Positions 24,819-32,627 of a stretch of 64,000 nt of DNA are shown piece after piece. How positions within the stretch are numbered: the first letter of the stretch is position 1; each line of letters starts with the position of its first letter. Location of the stretch: contig DATGDH010000037.1 in assembly GCA_035310985.1 (NCBI GenBank), forward strand, positions 1 to 64,000, written 5' to 3'. A program made the translations under genes and the position numbers. The notes beneath the pieces were generated by a model. The model saw nothing but the letters and a program-made list of their open reading frames with translations. It was not told the DNA's origin and searched no databases. The DNA is from DAHVFK01 sp035310985. GTDB lineage: Bacteria > Pseudomonadota > Gammaproteobacteria > Burkholderiales > SG8-39.

Positions 24819-25751
24819 TCAACGGCGCTGGTCGAGGCGCGCGAGGCCGTGGCGGGCGGCGCTCGCGAGGGCCGCGCGGTATTCGGCCGGCTCGACGGGA
24901 CGGTCGAGTTCGGGGTACTCGTCCGCGCGGTAGCAAGGCCGGTACTGGTCCATCAGATTGAGGTAAGTGTTGCGCGAGACCTCGCCGGCGAGAAAGGCGA
25001 GCCCCGCGTCGGTTCCGGCGATGCCGTGCGGCAGTACCAGGTGGCGTACGAGAAGGCCGCGTCGCGCGATGCCCTGCTCGTCGATCACCAGGTCGCCCAC
25101 CTGGCGGTGCATTTCCTTCACCGCGGCGCCGTTGACCTCGACGTAGTCGCGAACCTTGGAGTGCTTGCGCGCGAGCGCCGAGTCGCCGTACTTCATGTCC
25201 GGCATGTAGATGTCCACGATGCCGTCGAGCAGGCGCAGCGCCTCGAGGCTGTCGTAGCCGCCAGTGTTGTAGACGAGCGGCAGGCGCAGCCCGCGATCCG
25301 CCGCAACTGCCACCGCGGCGATGATCTGCGCGACGACGTGGCTCGGCGACACCAGGTTCATGTTGTGGCAGCCCTGCGCCTGAAGCTCGAGCATCATGCC
25401 GGCGAGCTCCGCCGTGCCCACTTCGCGCCCGGCCGCGCGCTGCGAGATGTCCCAGTTCTGGCAGTACACGCAGCGCAGGTTGCACCAGCTGAAGAAGATC
25501 GTCCCGGAGCCCGCCCAGCCGCTCAGCGGGTCCTCCTCGCCGTGTTGCGGGCCATAGCTCGCGACCCGCGCGCGCTCGCCCGTGCGGCACACCGCGCCCT
25601 CGATGCCGGCGAGGCGGTCGACACGGCAGTAGCGGGCGCACAGGTCGCAGGCGCGCAGGTGCTCGTGCGCCTCGCCGGCGCGCCGGGCGAGCTCGCCGCT
25701 TTCCAGCAGGCCGAGATACGCGCTAGTCGATGCCGAGGCGGTCGTCGTCAT
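24819..25751 (-). CDS. Radical SAM protein, pyruvate-formate-lyase-activase-like
   Basis: This 310-residue enzyme has the iron-sulfur motif WCNLRCVYCQNW (CxxxCxxC). It has an N-terminal Cys-rich lead (CDLCARYCRVDR) and later YMPDMKYGD and GLLVRHLVLPHG, typical of the uncharacterised PflA-like radical SAM group. It cleaves SAM to start a radical reaction on an unknown substrate, possibly activating a glycyl-radical enzyme. Such oxygen-sensitive chemistry fits an anaerobically controlled operon. The start overlaps the ParS-like gene by 29 bases. Confidence 0.85.
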   Translation of the reverse strand: MTTTASASTSAYLGLLESGELARRAGEAHEHLRACDLCARYCRVDRLAGIEGAVCRTGERARVASYGPQHGEEDPLSGWAGSGTIFFSWCNLRCVYCQNWDISQRAAGREVGTAELAGMMLELQAQGCHNMNLVSPSHVVAQIIAAVAVAADRGLRLPLVYNTGGYDSLEALRLLDGIVDIYMPDMKYGDSALARKHSKVRDYVEVNGAAVKEMHRQVGDLVIDEQGIARRGLLVRHLVLPHGIAGTDAGLAFLAGEVSRNTYLNLMDQYRPCYRADEYPELDRPVEPAEYRAALASAARHGLARLDQRR

Positions 25752-25929
25752 CGATCTGCGCGAGCAGCTCCTCGACGCGCCGTGCGCCGTCCGCGCTGTC
25801 CAGCATCTCGAGCGGCGTGCGCCCGCCGAGTTGCACGCTCGGCCGCTTGAGCCAGTTGCTCGCCTGCGCCGGGTCGCCGAACACGCGCTCGGCGAGCCGC
25901 AGCACGCGCCGCTTGCCGTGCTCGTGCAC
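25723..25929 (-). CDS. Solitary MbcA/ParS/Xre C-terminal (DUF2384) domain protein
   Basis: This 68-residue protein starts at GTG with AAGGAG at 8 bases. RVFGDPAQASNWLKRPSVQLGGRTPLEML followed by GARRVEELLAQI is the toxin-binding domain of Xre/MbcA-type antitoxins. Full antitoxins carry an extra helix-turn-helix of about 60 residues, which is missing here. No RES-domain toxin gene is adjacent. It may be a domesticated domain or a regulator binding a partner elsewhere. Confidence 0.75.
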   Translation of the reverse strand: MHEHGKRRVLRLAERVFGDPAQASNWLKRPSVQLGGRTPLEMLDSADGARRVEELLAQIDDDDRLGID

Positions 25930-25934
25930 CCCGC

Positions 25935-26105
25935 CTACTCCTTCTTCGGCGCTGCGCCCGGCTCGACGCCTTCCACCCGCGGGATGTCGCGCTGCGGGCT
26001 GCGGCGCGCGATGCGCTTCTTCTTCTCGTCGCGCGCGATGCTGCGGTCGGCGCTCTGTTGCAGCTCGGGCTCGGCGGTCTTCGGCAATACGGGCTTGCGC
26101 TTCAT
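25935..26105 (-). CDS. Small basic hypothetical protein (56 residues)
   Basis: The ORF encodes MKRKPVLPKTAEPELQ and continues with RSIARDEKKKRIARR, ending GAAPKKE. It has a perfect GAGGAGG ribosome site 8-9 bases before the ATG and lies 5 bases from the ParS-like gene. The product is strongly basic and likely disordered, possibly nucleic-acid-binding. Coding status rests on the ribosome site and the tight spacing. Confidence 0.55.
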   Translation of the reverse strand: MKRKPVLPKTAEPELQQSADRSIARDEKKKRIARRSPQRDIPRVEGVEPGAAPKKE

Positions 26106-26123
26106 CGTGTTCCTCCTCGTTTG

Positions 26124-27023
26124 TCAGGACGCCCCGGCGAGCGCCGCGACGGTCGCGGCGAGCCCCTGGACGACGCGCGCCATCTCTGCATAGCGCAGCC
26201 GCTCGGGGGTGTCTGAGGCGCAGTGGTAATGCGGATTACGGTAGAACGCGGTGTCGGTGACCATCACCGCCGCGTAGCCCGCGCGCCAGAACGAGAGCTG
26301 GTCGCTCCAGGACACGCCGGGAATCAGCGCCGGTGCGGCGAGGCTCTCGGCCGGAAAATCGCTGTGTGCGCGGAACGCCGTCACTACCTCGCGCAGCGCG
26401 CGGCGCGAGGCGAGGTTCGAGACGAAGGCGATGAAGTCGCCGCGCTCCGGATAGAACCACTTGAGCAGCGGCGGGTATCCCTGGCTGCCCGGCGCATCGT
26501 CGTAGCAGCCGAGCATCTCTAGCGATAGCATCACGCGGACGTCGTCACCGCGGCGGCGCGCCTCGCGTGCGTAGACCTTGCTGCCCATCTCGCCCCAATA
26601 GAAGAACGGCGGCTCCTCGTTCACGAATGCCACCAGCTTCACCGTGCGCGCCAGACGCCGCCCGCGCAGCGCACGCGCGATCTCGAGCAGCGCGGCGACG
26701 CCGCTCGCGTTGTCGTCCGCGCCCGGACTGCCCTGGACCGTGTCGTAGTGCGCCCCCGCGAGCACGATCTCGCTGCGCGCCGCGCTCCCGGGCAGGACGA
26801 CCTCGAGGTTCTCGCAGTCGATCTCGGCCGCGCGGTAGCGCTGCGCGCCGACCTCGAAGCCGAGCGCCTCGAATTCGCCGCGGACGTAGGCCGCGGCCGC
26901 CGCGAGCGCGCCGGGCCGCCACACGTTGCGCTCGCCGATGCCGCCGGCGAGCCACTCGACGTGGCGCCGCAGCCGCGCGCTCAGGACGGCATGTCGTGCA
27001 CCATCTTCTTGAACTTCGACCAT
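26124..27023 (-). CDS. M28-family zinc aminopeptidase
   Basis: This 299-residue protein has the co-catalytic zinc ligands of M28 peptidases: AGAHYDTVQGSPGADDNASG (His and Asp), VAFVNEEPPFF (Glu-Glu), SLEMLGCYDD (Asp) and HYHCASDT (His). No signal peptide is visible, so it is probably cytoplasmic. Substrate unknown. The ATG at 27023 lies within the end of the GYD gene, with a 43-base overlap. The family core starts at RRHVEWLAGGIGERNV. Confidence 0.83.
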   Translation of the reverse strand: MVEVQEDGARHAVLSARLRRHVEWLAGGIGERNVWRPGALAAAAAYVRGEFEALGFEVGAQRYRAAEIDCENLEVVLPGSAARSEIVLAGAHYDTVQGSPGADDNASGVAALLEIARALRGRRLARTVKLVAFVNEEPPFFYWGEMGSKVYAREARRRGDDVRVMLSLEMLGCYDDAPGSQGYPPLLKWFYPERGDFIAFVSNLASRRALREVVTAFRAHSDFPAESLAAPALIPGVSWSDQLSFWRAGYAAVMVTDTAFYRNPHYHCASDTPERLRYAEMARVVQGLAATVAALAGAS

Positions 27024-27283
27024 TCGGTCGCCGCCCAGATCTCGGAATGCGCGCGGCCGCTGACGCGCATCAGCGTCGAAACCTTGGCCGCGGTCTCGAT
27101 ATCCGGCGCCTCGAACACGTCCACGTAATCGTACGGCCCGAGCACCGCGTAGCTCGACAGCCACTTCACCTTCGGGCACTGCTTGCGCACCGCTTCCGCG
27201 GCGCGCTTCTCGAGCTCTTCGAGCGCGCGCGCGCTGCCGAGCGCCCCCGGATCGATCCTGGTCAGCATGACGAAACTTGGCAT
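26981..27283 (-). CDS. GYD-domain protein
   Basis: This 100-residue soluble protein is of the GYD family: MPSFVMLTRIDPGALG, then WLSSYAVLGPYDYVDVFEAPDIETAAKV, a ferredoxin-like alpha/beta arrangement. The GPYD segment is the family signature in the usual position. The family has no established reaction. GGAGGCG precedes the ATG. It lies between the molybdenum hydroxylase and M28 genes on one transcript. Confidence 0.88.
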   Translation of the reverse strand: MPSFVMLTRIDPGALGSARALEELEKRAAEAVRKQCPKVKWLSSYAVLGPYDYVDVFEAPDIETAAKVSTLMRVSGRAHSEIWAATEWSKFKKMVHDMPS

Positions 27284-27298
27284 GGTCGCCTCCTGTGG

Positions 27299-29707
27299 TC
27301 ATCGTAGGCGCAGCGGCAGGCGGCGCAAGCGCCGCCCGCTCGCCGCGAACACCGCGTTCGCCAGGGCGGGCGCCACGACCGGCACCGCGGGCTCGCCGAC
27401 GCCGCCCGGCTCTGCATCGCTCTCGACAATGTGCGTCTCTACCGCCGGCATCTCGGCCAGCGTGAGGATCGGGTAATCGGCGAAGCTCGCCTGCCGCACG
27501 CGCCCCGCGCCGACGCGGACCTCCTCCTTGAGCGCGGCCGACAGCCCGAAGGCGATGCTGCCCTCGAGCTGCGCGTGCACCGCGTCCGGCAGGACGGCGG
27601 TGCCGCAGTCGATCGCGCACACCGCGCGCTCGACGCGGATCGCGCGTGCGTCGATGCGCGTCTCGATCACCAGCGCGGCGATGCTGCCGAAGGACTCGTA
27701 CAGCGCGATGCCGCGGCCGCGCCCGGGACCGAGCGCGCTGCCCCAGCCCGAGCCGCGCGCCGCGCGCTCGAGCACCGCGCGGTGGCGCGGCGCCTTGGCG
27801 AGCAACGCGAGACGGTACTCGAGGGGATCGCGGCCGGCGCGCGCGGCCAGCTCGTCGACGAAGGACTCGATCGCGAAGGCGTTATTCGACGCGCCGACCG
27901 AGCGCCAGGCGCCGGTCGGCAGGGGCGAGCGCACTTCGACCCGCGCTTGGCGCAGCGGCACGGCGTACGGCGAATGCACGCCCTCGAGCGCGAGCTCCGG
28001 CCCGGCGATGCGCATGCGCCAATCGGCCGGCCGGCCGTCTGAGCCGAGGCTTGCCTGCAGCCGCGCGGCGTGCGCCGGCCGGTAGAAGTCGTGCTGCAGG
28101 TCGTCGGCGCGCGTCCAGACCACCTGCACCGGCGCGTGGAGCGCCTTGGCGAGCTCGACTGCCTCGGCGACGAAATCGGCCTCGAGCCTGCGGCCGAAGC
28201 CCCCGCCGAGGAACTGCGTATGCACGCGCACCTTGGACTTCGCCACGCCCGCAACGCGCGCGGCCACCGCCTGCGTCTCCGCCTGGTGCTGCGTGCCGAC
28301 CCACACGTCGCAGCCGTCGCGGCGCACCTCGGCGACGCAGTTCATCGGTTCGATCGTCGCGTGCGCGAGGTACGGCGTGCGGTACACGGCCTCGATCGTG
28401 CCTTTGCCGCCGCGCCCGAGCGCCATCACCAGGCGCCGCTCGATCTGCGCGCTGCTCAAGCGCGCATTCCTGCCCGGGCGCCACGCGACGCGCAGCGCAT
28501 CGCGCCCGCGCTGCGCCGACCAGAAATCCTCCGCGACCACCGCGACCCCGTTCGCGACCGCGCGCACCTCGCGCACGCCCGGAAGCTCGCGCGCCGCGCG
28601 CGCATCGTAGCTTTGCACGCGTCCGCCGAACACGGGGCAGCGCGCGACCGCTGCGACGAGCATGCCGGGACGCGCGACGTCGATGCCGTAGCGCGTCTGC
28701 CCGAGGCACATCGCCGGGATGTCGAGGCGCGCGAGCGCCTTGCCGACGTAGCGCCATTCCTCGCGCGCCTTGAGCGGCGTTCTCCGCGGAACGGATAGCC
28801 GCGCCGCCTCCTCCGCGAGCTCGCCGTAGCCGAGGCGCCGGCCGCTCGCCGCGTGCAGCACTTCGCCGTCCGCCGTGCGGCATTCGGCGGCGGCGACACC
28901 CCACCGGCGCGCCGCGGCCTCGACCAGGCGCGCGCGCGTCTGTGCCGCCGCCTCGCGCAACGGCGTCCACTCTCCGCGCATGCTGCTCGAGCCGCCGGTG
29001 AACTGCTCGCCCCAGTAGCCGTTGCGGTAGCGCGGATCCGCGGGCGCGAACACGGTGCGCATGCGCGCAAGAGAAACGTCGAGCTCCTCCGCCGCGAGCG
29101 CGGCCAGGCCGGTGAGCGCGCCCTGCCCCATCTCCGAGTGGTTGACCATCACAGTCACCGTGCCGCCGCGGTCGATCCACAGCCAGTCGTTCATCTGCGT
29201 GCCGGCATCAGCCGGCAGATCGTCGAGCAGCGCCGGAAGCGCGACGGCGGCGACCGCAGCGCCTTTGCCTTCCGCGGCGGCGCCGACCGCGCGCCGGATG
29301 CGCGCGTAGGTGCCGCAGCGGCACAGCACGCCCGACATCGCCTCGTCGATCTGCCGCCCGCTCGGCGACGGATGCTGCGCGAGCAGCGCCGCGGCGCTCA
29401 GGATCTGGCCCGGCTGGCAATAGCCGCACTGCGGCACCTGCTCGGCGATCCAGGCGAGCACCACCGGATGATCGGCGGCGATGCCCTCGATGGTGGTGAC
29501 CTTGCGCGCGCCGACGCGCGCGAGCGGCACCATGCAGGCGTGATTCGGCGCGCCGTCCAGCAGCACCACGCAGGCGCCGCACACGCCGACGCCGCAACCG
29601 TACTTCGTCCCCTTGAGCGCCAGCTCGTCGCGCAACACCCACAGTAGCGGCTTGGCCGGGTCCGCGTCGCTCCGGTAGGTCCTGCCGTTGACGACGAGCT
29701 CGTGCAC
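27299..29707 (-). CDS. Fused molybdenum hydroxylase: 2Fe-2S subunit plus molybdopterin subunit (IorA-IorB type)
   Basis: One 802-residue ORF starting at GTG. Residues 1 to about 150 form the small subunit: a plant-type 2Fe-2S site (GTKYGCGVGVCGACVVLLDG, then HACMVPL) and a second cluster (CGYCQPGQI, CRCGTYARIRRA). From about residue 170 the molybdopterin-binding subunit follows, opening with NDWLWIDRGGTVTVMVNHSEMGQG and including TQFLGGGFGRR. Isoquinoline 1-oxidoreductase normally has two separate chains, and the large one carries a Tat signal, absent here. It would hydroxylate aldehydes or N-heterocycles in the cytoplasm. Confidence 0.85.
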   Translation of the reverse strand: MHELVVNGRTYRSDADPAKPLLWVLRDELALKGTKYGCGVGVCGACVVLLDGAPNHACMVPLARVGARKVTTIEGIAADHPVVLAWIAEQVPQCGYCQPGQILSAAALLAQHPSPSGRQIDEAMSGVLCRCGTYARIRRAVGAAAEGKGAAVAAVALPALLDDLPADAGTQMNDWLWIDRGGTVTVMVNHSEMGQGALTGLAALAAEELDVSLARMRTVFAPADPRYRNGYWGEQFTGGSSSMRGEWTPLREAAAQTRARLVEAAARRWGVAAAECRTADGEVLHAASGRRLGYGELAEEAARLSVPRRTPLKAREEWRYVGKALARLDIPAMCLGQTRYGIDVARPGMLVAAVARCPVFGGRVQSYDARAARELPGVREVRAVANGVAVVAEDFWSAQRGRDALRVAWRPGRNARLSSAQIERRLVMALGRGGKGTIEAVYRTPYLAHATIEPMNCVAEVRRDGCDVWVGTQHQAETQAVAARVAGVAKSKVRVHTQFLGGGFGRRLEADFVAEAVELAKALHAPVQVVWTRADDLQHDFYRPAHAARLQASLGSDGRPADWRMRIAGPELALEGVHSPYAVPLRQARVEVRSPLPTGAWRSVGASNNAFAIESFVDELAARAGRDPLEYRLALLAKAPRHRAVLERAARGSGWGSALGPGRGRGIALYESFGSIAALVIETRIDARAIRVERAVCAIDCGTAVLPDAVHAQLEGSIAFGLSAALKEEVRVGAGRVRQASFADYPILTLAEMPAVETHIVESDAEPGGVGEPAVPVVAPALANAVFAASGRRLRRLPLRLR

Positions 29708-29728
29708 GTCGCGACCGCGCAGCGCGGC

Positions 29729-29989
29729 TCAGGCGTGCGCCGCTTCCCGTCCGTTGTCGACGAGCTTCACCCTGCAGCGGCTCGCGCGCGCGCTCAACTC
29801 GCGCAGCATGTCGCGCACCCCGGGCTCGAACGCATCGGCGCTGTCGAGCACCACGGTCACGTCCTTCCACCACAGCCGCGGCAGCTGCGCGTACTTCGCG
29901 CGGCAGCGCGCGAGCTCTTCTGCATCCGCGTGGCCGCGAAACTCAATCAGCACCTGCTCGCCATCGCCTTCCTGCATCTGCACCGACAT
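29729..29989 (-). CDS. Hypothetical small protein, STAS-like pattern
   Basis: An 86-residue soluble protein. VLIEFRGHADAEELARCRAKYAQL, then VTVVLDSADAFEPGVRDMLRELSARASRCRVKLVDNG, follows the strand-helix-strand-helix order of STAS or MTH538-like small domains. I cannot assign a family with certainty. It is the first gene of the leftward transcript that continues into the molybdenum hydroxylase. An ANR-type box is centred about 64 bases upstream. Confidence 0.55.
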   Translation of the reverse strand: MSVQMQEGDGEQVLIEFRGHADAEELARCRAKYAQLPRLWWKDVTVVLDSADAFEPGVRDMLRELSARASRCRVKLVDNGREAAHA

Positions 29990-30045
29990 GATCCGTCCTC
30001 TTCAGCCCGCTCCCGCGCATGTTCGCCTGTTCCCCGGAAGCCGGC

Positions 30046-30059
30046 TTGACTTACGTCAA
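30046..30059. promoter_or_regulatory. FNR/ANR-type box upstream of the primase-polymerase operon
   Basis: TTGACTTACGTCAA is fully symmetric, with one mismatch per half-site. AATATT at 30083-30088 fits the -10 position for the rightward gene, placing the transcription start within two bases of its ATG at 30096. The leftward -10 is poor. Confidence 0.6.
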
Positions 30060-30095
30060 AAGCCCGCGCGCCGCGCGGATCGAATATTTCCCTGC

Positions 30096-30869
30096 ATGGC
30101 CCCTCTGGAGGCAGCGCTCGACTACCTGCGGCGCGGCTGGTCGGCGATCCCGATCGAGCCGCGCGGCAAGCGGCCACTCGTCGCCTGGCTCGAGTTCCAG
30201 GACCGGCTGGCGACGCCCGCCGAGCTGAAAGAATGGTTCGCGCACTGGACCGAGGCGAACGTAGGCGTCGTCACCGGGCGCATCTCGGGACTGGTGGTGC
30301 TGGACGTCGATCCGGCGCACGGCGGCGCGGAGAGCCTCGCGCAGCTCGAGGCGGCGCATGGGCCGCTGCCGGCGACTATCGAGGCGCTGACCGGCGGCGG
30401 CGGGCGCCACCTCTACTTCGAGCACCCCGGCGGCCGGGTCGGCAACCGCGTCGGGCTGCATCCCGGCATCGATCTGCGAGGCGACGGCGGCTGCGTGGTC
30501 GCGCCGCCTTCGGTGCACCCGAGCGGGCGGCGCTACGCCTGGGCCGCGGGGCACGCGCCGGACGGCGCCCCGCCCGCGCCGCTGCCCGACTGGGTGCTGC
30601 GCGACAGCGCCGCGAAGCGCGCAGGACATCCTCTCGCGCACTGGCGCGAGCTGGTGCGGCGCGGCGTGGGCGAAGGCGAGCGCAACAGCACGCTCGCCTC
30701 GCTCGCCGGTCATCTGCTGTGGCACGAGGTCGATCCCGAGGTGGTGCTCGAGCTGCTGCTCGCATGGAACCGCGTGCGCTGCTCGCCGCCGCTCGAGGAC
30801 GCCGAGGTCGCGGGCGTGGTCGACAGCATCGCGCGGCTGCACCTCGCCGGGCGCGGCGCCGCCGCATGA
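30096..30869 (+). CDS. Primase-polymerase (AEP, Prim-Pol N-terminal) domain protein
   Basis: This 257-residue protein matches the bifunctional DNA primase/polymerase N-terminal domain. It opens with AALDYLRRGWSAIPIEPRGKRPL and has VVLDVDPAHGG with the metal-binding Asp pair. TGGGGRHLYFEHPGG has the His-containing motif and GIDLRGDGGCVVAPPSVHPSG follows. A short C-terminal helical part (about residues 180-255) resembles a PriCT-like tail. No helicase domain is present, unlike phage and plasmid versions. It lies in a chromosomal operon, so it may serve repair or damage-tolerant synthesis. Confidence 0.85.
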   Translation: MAPLEAALDYLRRGWSAIPIEPRGKRPLVAWLEFQDRLATPAELKEWFAHWTEANVGVVTGRISGLVVLDVDPAHGGAESLAQLEAAHGPLPATIEALTGGGGRHLYFEHPGGRVGNRVGLHPGIDLRGDGGCVVAPPSVHPSGRRYAWAAGHAPDGAPPAPLPDWVLRDSAAKRAGHPLAHWRELVRRGVGEGERNSTLASLAGHLLWHEVDPEVVLELLLAWNRVRCSPPLEDAEVAGVVDSIARLHLAGRGAAA

Positions 30870-31714
30870 ACCGGTTGCGCCTGGCGATCGTCGGTTTCGG
30901 CCGGCTGGGGCAGGCCTGCGCGCAGGCGCTGCGCGATGCGCCCGAGCTCGAACTCGCCGGGGTGGTGCGCCGCGCGCGCGGCGCGCTGCCGCATCCCTTC
31001 GAGCACGTCCCAGTCGCCGGGCACCCGCGCGAGCTCGAGCGCGCCGCGATCGCGCTCGTGTGCGTTCCTGCGCCGGCGACCCTCGCAGTCGCGCGCGAGC
31101 TGCTGCAACAGCGCCTGCCGCTCGTCGAATGCGCGGCGCTGGAAGGCGACGCCCTCGCCGCGCACCATCGCGCGCTGAGCGAGGCGGCGCACCGGCATCG
31201 CGTTCCCGCGGTGATCGGCGCGGGCTGGCAGCCCGGCGCGCTGCCGCTCCTGCGGCGCGTATTCGAGACCCTGATCCCGCGCGGACGGACCGAGACGAGC
31301 ACGCACCCGGGCGTGAGCCTGCACCGCACCGCGGCGCTCGAGCAGATTGCCGGCGTCGCGGCCGCGCTCGCCTGCGAGCGCCGCGCCGCCGACGGCACGC
31401 CGCAGCGCTACCTGTACGTGCAGCTCTCCAGGGGCGCGACGATCGCCGAAGTGGAGCGGCGCGTGCGCGCCGATCCGCTCTACGCCGGCGAGGAGACGGC
31501 GCTGTTCCAGGTGGACGACGTCGCGGCGTTCGAGGCGGCCGCCTCCGGCATCGTGTTCGAGCGCCGTGGCAGCGGAGGGGCCGAGGCGCATCAGAGCCTG
31601 CTGCTCGAGGCGCGCTTCGATGCCGTGCGCTTCGCCGCCCGCGTGATGCTCGACGCCGCGCGCCAGCTGCCGCAGCTGCGGCCCGGCGCGCACGCCTGGC
31701 TGCCGCGCGCGTGA
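30866..31714 (+). CDS. Diaminopimelate-dehydrogenase-like oxidoreductase
   Basis: This 282-residue protein has the Rossmann start LRLAIVGFGRLGQACAQAL and the segment VIGAGWQPGALPLLRRVFETLIPRG. The latter resembles the GWDPG region of meso-diaminopimelate dehydrogenases. It is shorter than true Ddh and the substrate residues are not conserved enough to be sure. The ATG overlaps the stop of the prim-pol gene (ATGA). A dehydrogenase of unknown substrate is the safest call. Confidence 0.7.
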   Translation: MNRLRLAIVGFGRLGQACAQALRDAPELELAGVVRRARGALPHPFEHVPVAGHPRELERAAIALVCVPAPATLAVARELLQQRLPLVECAALEGDALAAHHRALSEAAHRHRVPAVIGAGWQPGALPLLRRVFETLIPRGRTETSTHPGVSLHRTAALEQIAGVAAALACERRAADGTPQRYLYVQLSRGATIAEVERRVRADPLYAGEETALFQVDDVAAFEAAASGIVFERRGSGGAEAHQSLLLEARFDAVRFAARVMLDAARQLPQLRPGAHAWLPRA

Positions 31715-31974
31715 TTCCGATCCAGGACCTGCTGCACCGCATTCTCTGGGACCCCGAGTTCGGCCGGGGCGAGTTCGAGATCGGCTACGAGGATCATGTC
31801 GCCGGCCGCGTGGTGCGCGTGCCGTTCAGGCGCGTGCGCCTGGAGCGCGGCGAGCACTTCGCGTTCCAGGCCGTCGAGGACGACGGCAGCGCGCACATGG
31901 TGCCGTTTCACCGCGTGCGCGAGGTCTGGCGCGACGGCGAGTCGATCTGGCGCCGGCCGAAGGGCCGGGTTTGA
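31711..31974 (+). CDS. DUF504/MJ1316-domain protein
   Basis: This 87-residue protein starts at a GTG overlapping the upstream stop (GTGA). IPIQDLLHRILWDPEFGRGEFEIGYEDHVAG, then the C-terminal MVPFHRVREVWRDGESIWRRP, matches the DUF504 family, predicted to recognise RNA ends in archaea and in RNA-repair contexts. The stop codon lies inside the next ANR-type box. It is the third gene of the prim-pol operon. Confidence 0.8.
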   Translation: MIPIQDLLHRILWDPEFGRGEFEIGYEDHVAGRVVRVPFRRVRLERGEHFAFQAVEDDGSAHMVPFHRVREVWRDGESIWRRPKGRV

Positions 31975-31984
31975 TCAATATCAA
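31971..31984 (+). promoter_or_regulatory. FNR/ANR-type box, perfect, upstream of the hibernation-factor gene
   Basis: TTGATCAATATCAA is an exact match. TATCCT at 32006-32011 lies at the expected -10 position (about 31 bases from the box centre), giving a leader of about 27 bases before the ATG at 32046. This is the best-formed class-II geometry in the window. Confidence 0.8.
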
Positions 31985-32045
31985 GCCCGCGCCCCGCTCC
32001 CCGGCTATCCTGAAGCCAGGCATACAGCGCGAGAGCCCGATCACC

Positions 32046-32594
32046 ATGCAAATTCCTCTGCAAATCACCGTACGTCACATGCCGCGCTCGGACGCGCTCG
32101 AGTCGCGCATCCGCGACCAGGCCGCCAAGCTCGACGAATTCCACCCCCACCTCATGAGCTGTCGGGTCACCGTCGAGGAAAAAGGCCGGCACCAGAAGCA
32201 GGGCCGGCAGTTCCAGGTCCGCATCGACGCGCGCGTGCCCGGGCGCGAGATCGTCGCCAACCGCGACCACGACGAGGACGTGTACGTGGCGCTGCGCGAC
32301 GCCTTTGCCGCGGTCACGCGCCAGCTCGAGGAGGAGGTGCGCGTCACGCGCGGCGACGTCAAGGCGCACGACATTCCGCAGCACGGCCGGGTCGCACGCC
32401 TGTACCCTGACGAGGGCTACGGCTTCATCGCCACGCCCGACGGCCGCGAGTTGTACTTCAGCCGCGACAACGTGGTGAACCCCACGTTTTCCGACCTCGA
32501 GGTCGGCACCACGGTGCAATTCATCGAGGAGCCCGCGGCCGAAGGCCCGCAGGCCAAGCGCGTGAGCGTCGGCAAGCACGGGCCGCTGCCCTGA
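32046..32594 (+). CDS. Ribosome hibernation factor (HPF/RaiA) fused to a cold-shock domain
   Basis: This 182-residue protein has two domains. Residues 1 to about 105 are the HPF/RaiA fold (MQIPLQITVRHMPRSDALE, later DVYVALRDAFAAVTRQLEE). From about residue 116, HGRVARLYPDEGYGFIATPDGRELYF is a cold-shock domain with its RNP-1-like KGYGF motif altered to EGYGF. HPF binds the 30S decoding centre and makes ribosomes inactive. Silencing of translation under oxygen limitation is inferred from the upstream box. Confidence 0.9.
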   Translation: MQIPLQITVRHMPRSDALESRIRDQAAKLDEFHPHLMSCRVTVEEKGRHQKQGRQFQVRIDARVPGREIVANRDHDEDVYVALRDAFAAVTRQLEEEVRVTRGDVKAHDIPQHGRVARLYPDEGYGFIATPDGRELYFSRDNVVNPTFSDLEVGTTVQFIEEPAAEGPQAKRVSVGKHGPLP

Positions 32595-32627
32595 GCTCAA
32601 AGCATCAATAGCAACGAAAGGTCATCC

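Noticed and set aside
25723..25929. Complete toxin-antitoxin module
   Set aside because: Only the antitoxin-like C-terminal domain is present; neighbouring genes encode a radical SAM enzyme and a small basic protein, not a toxin.
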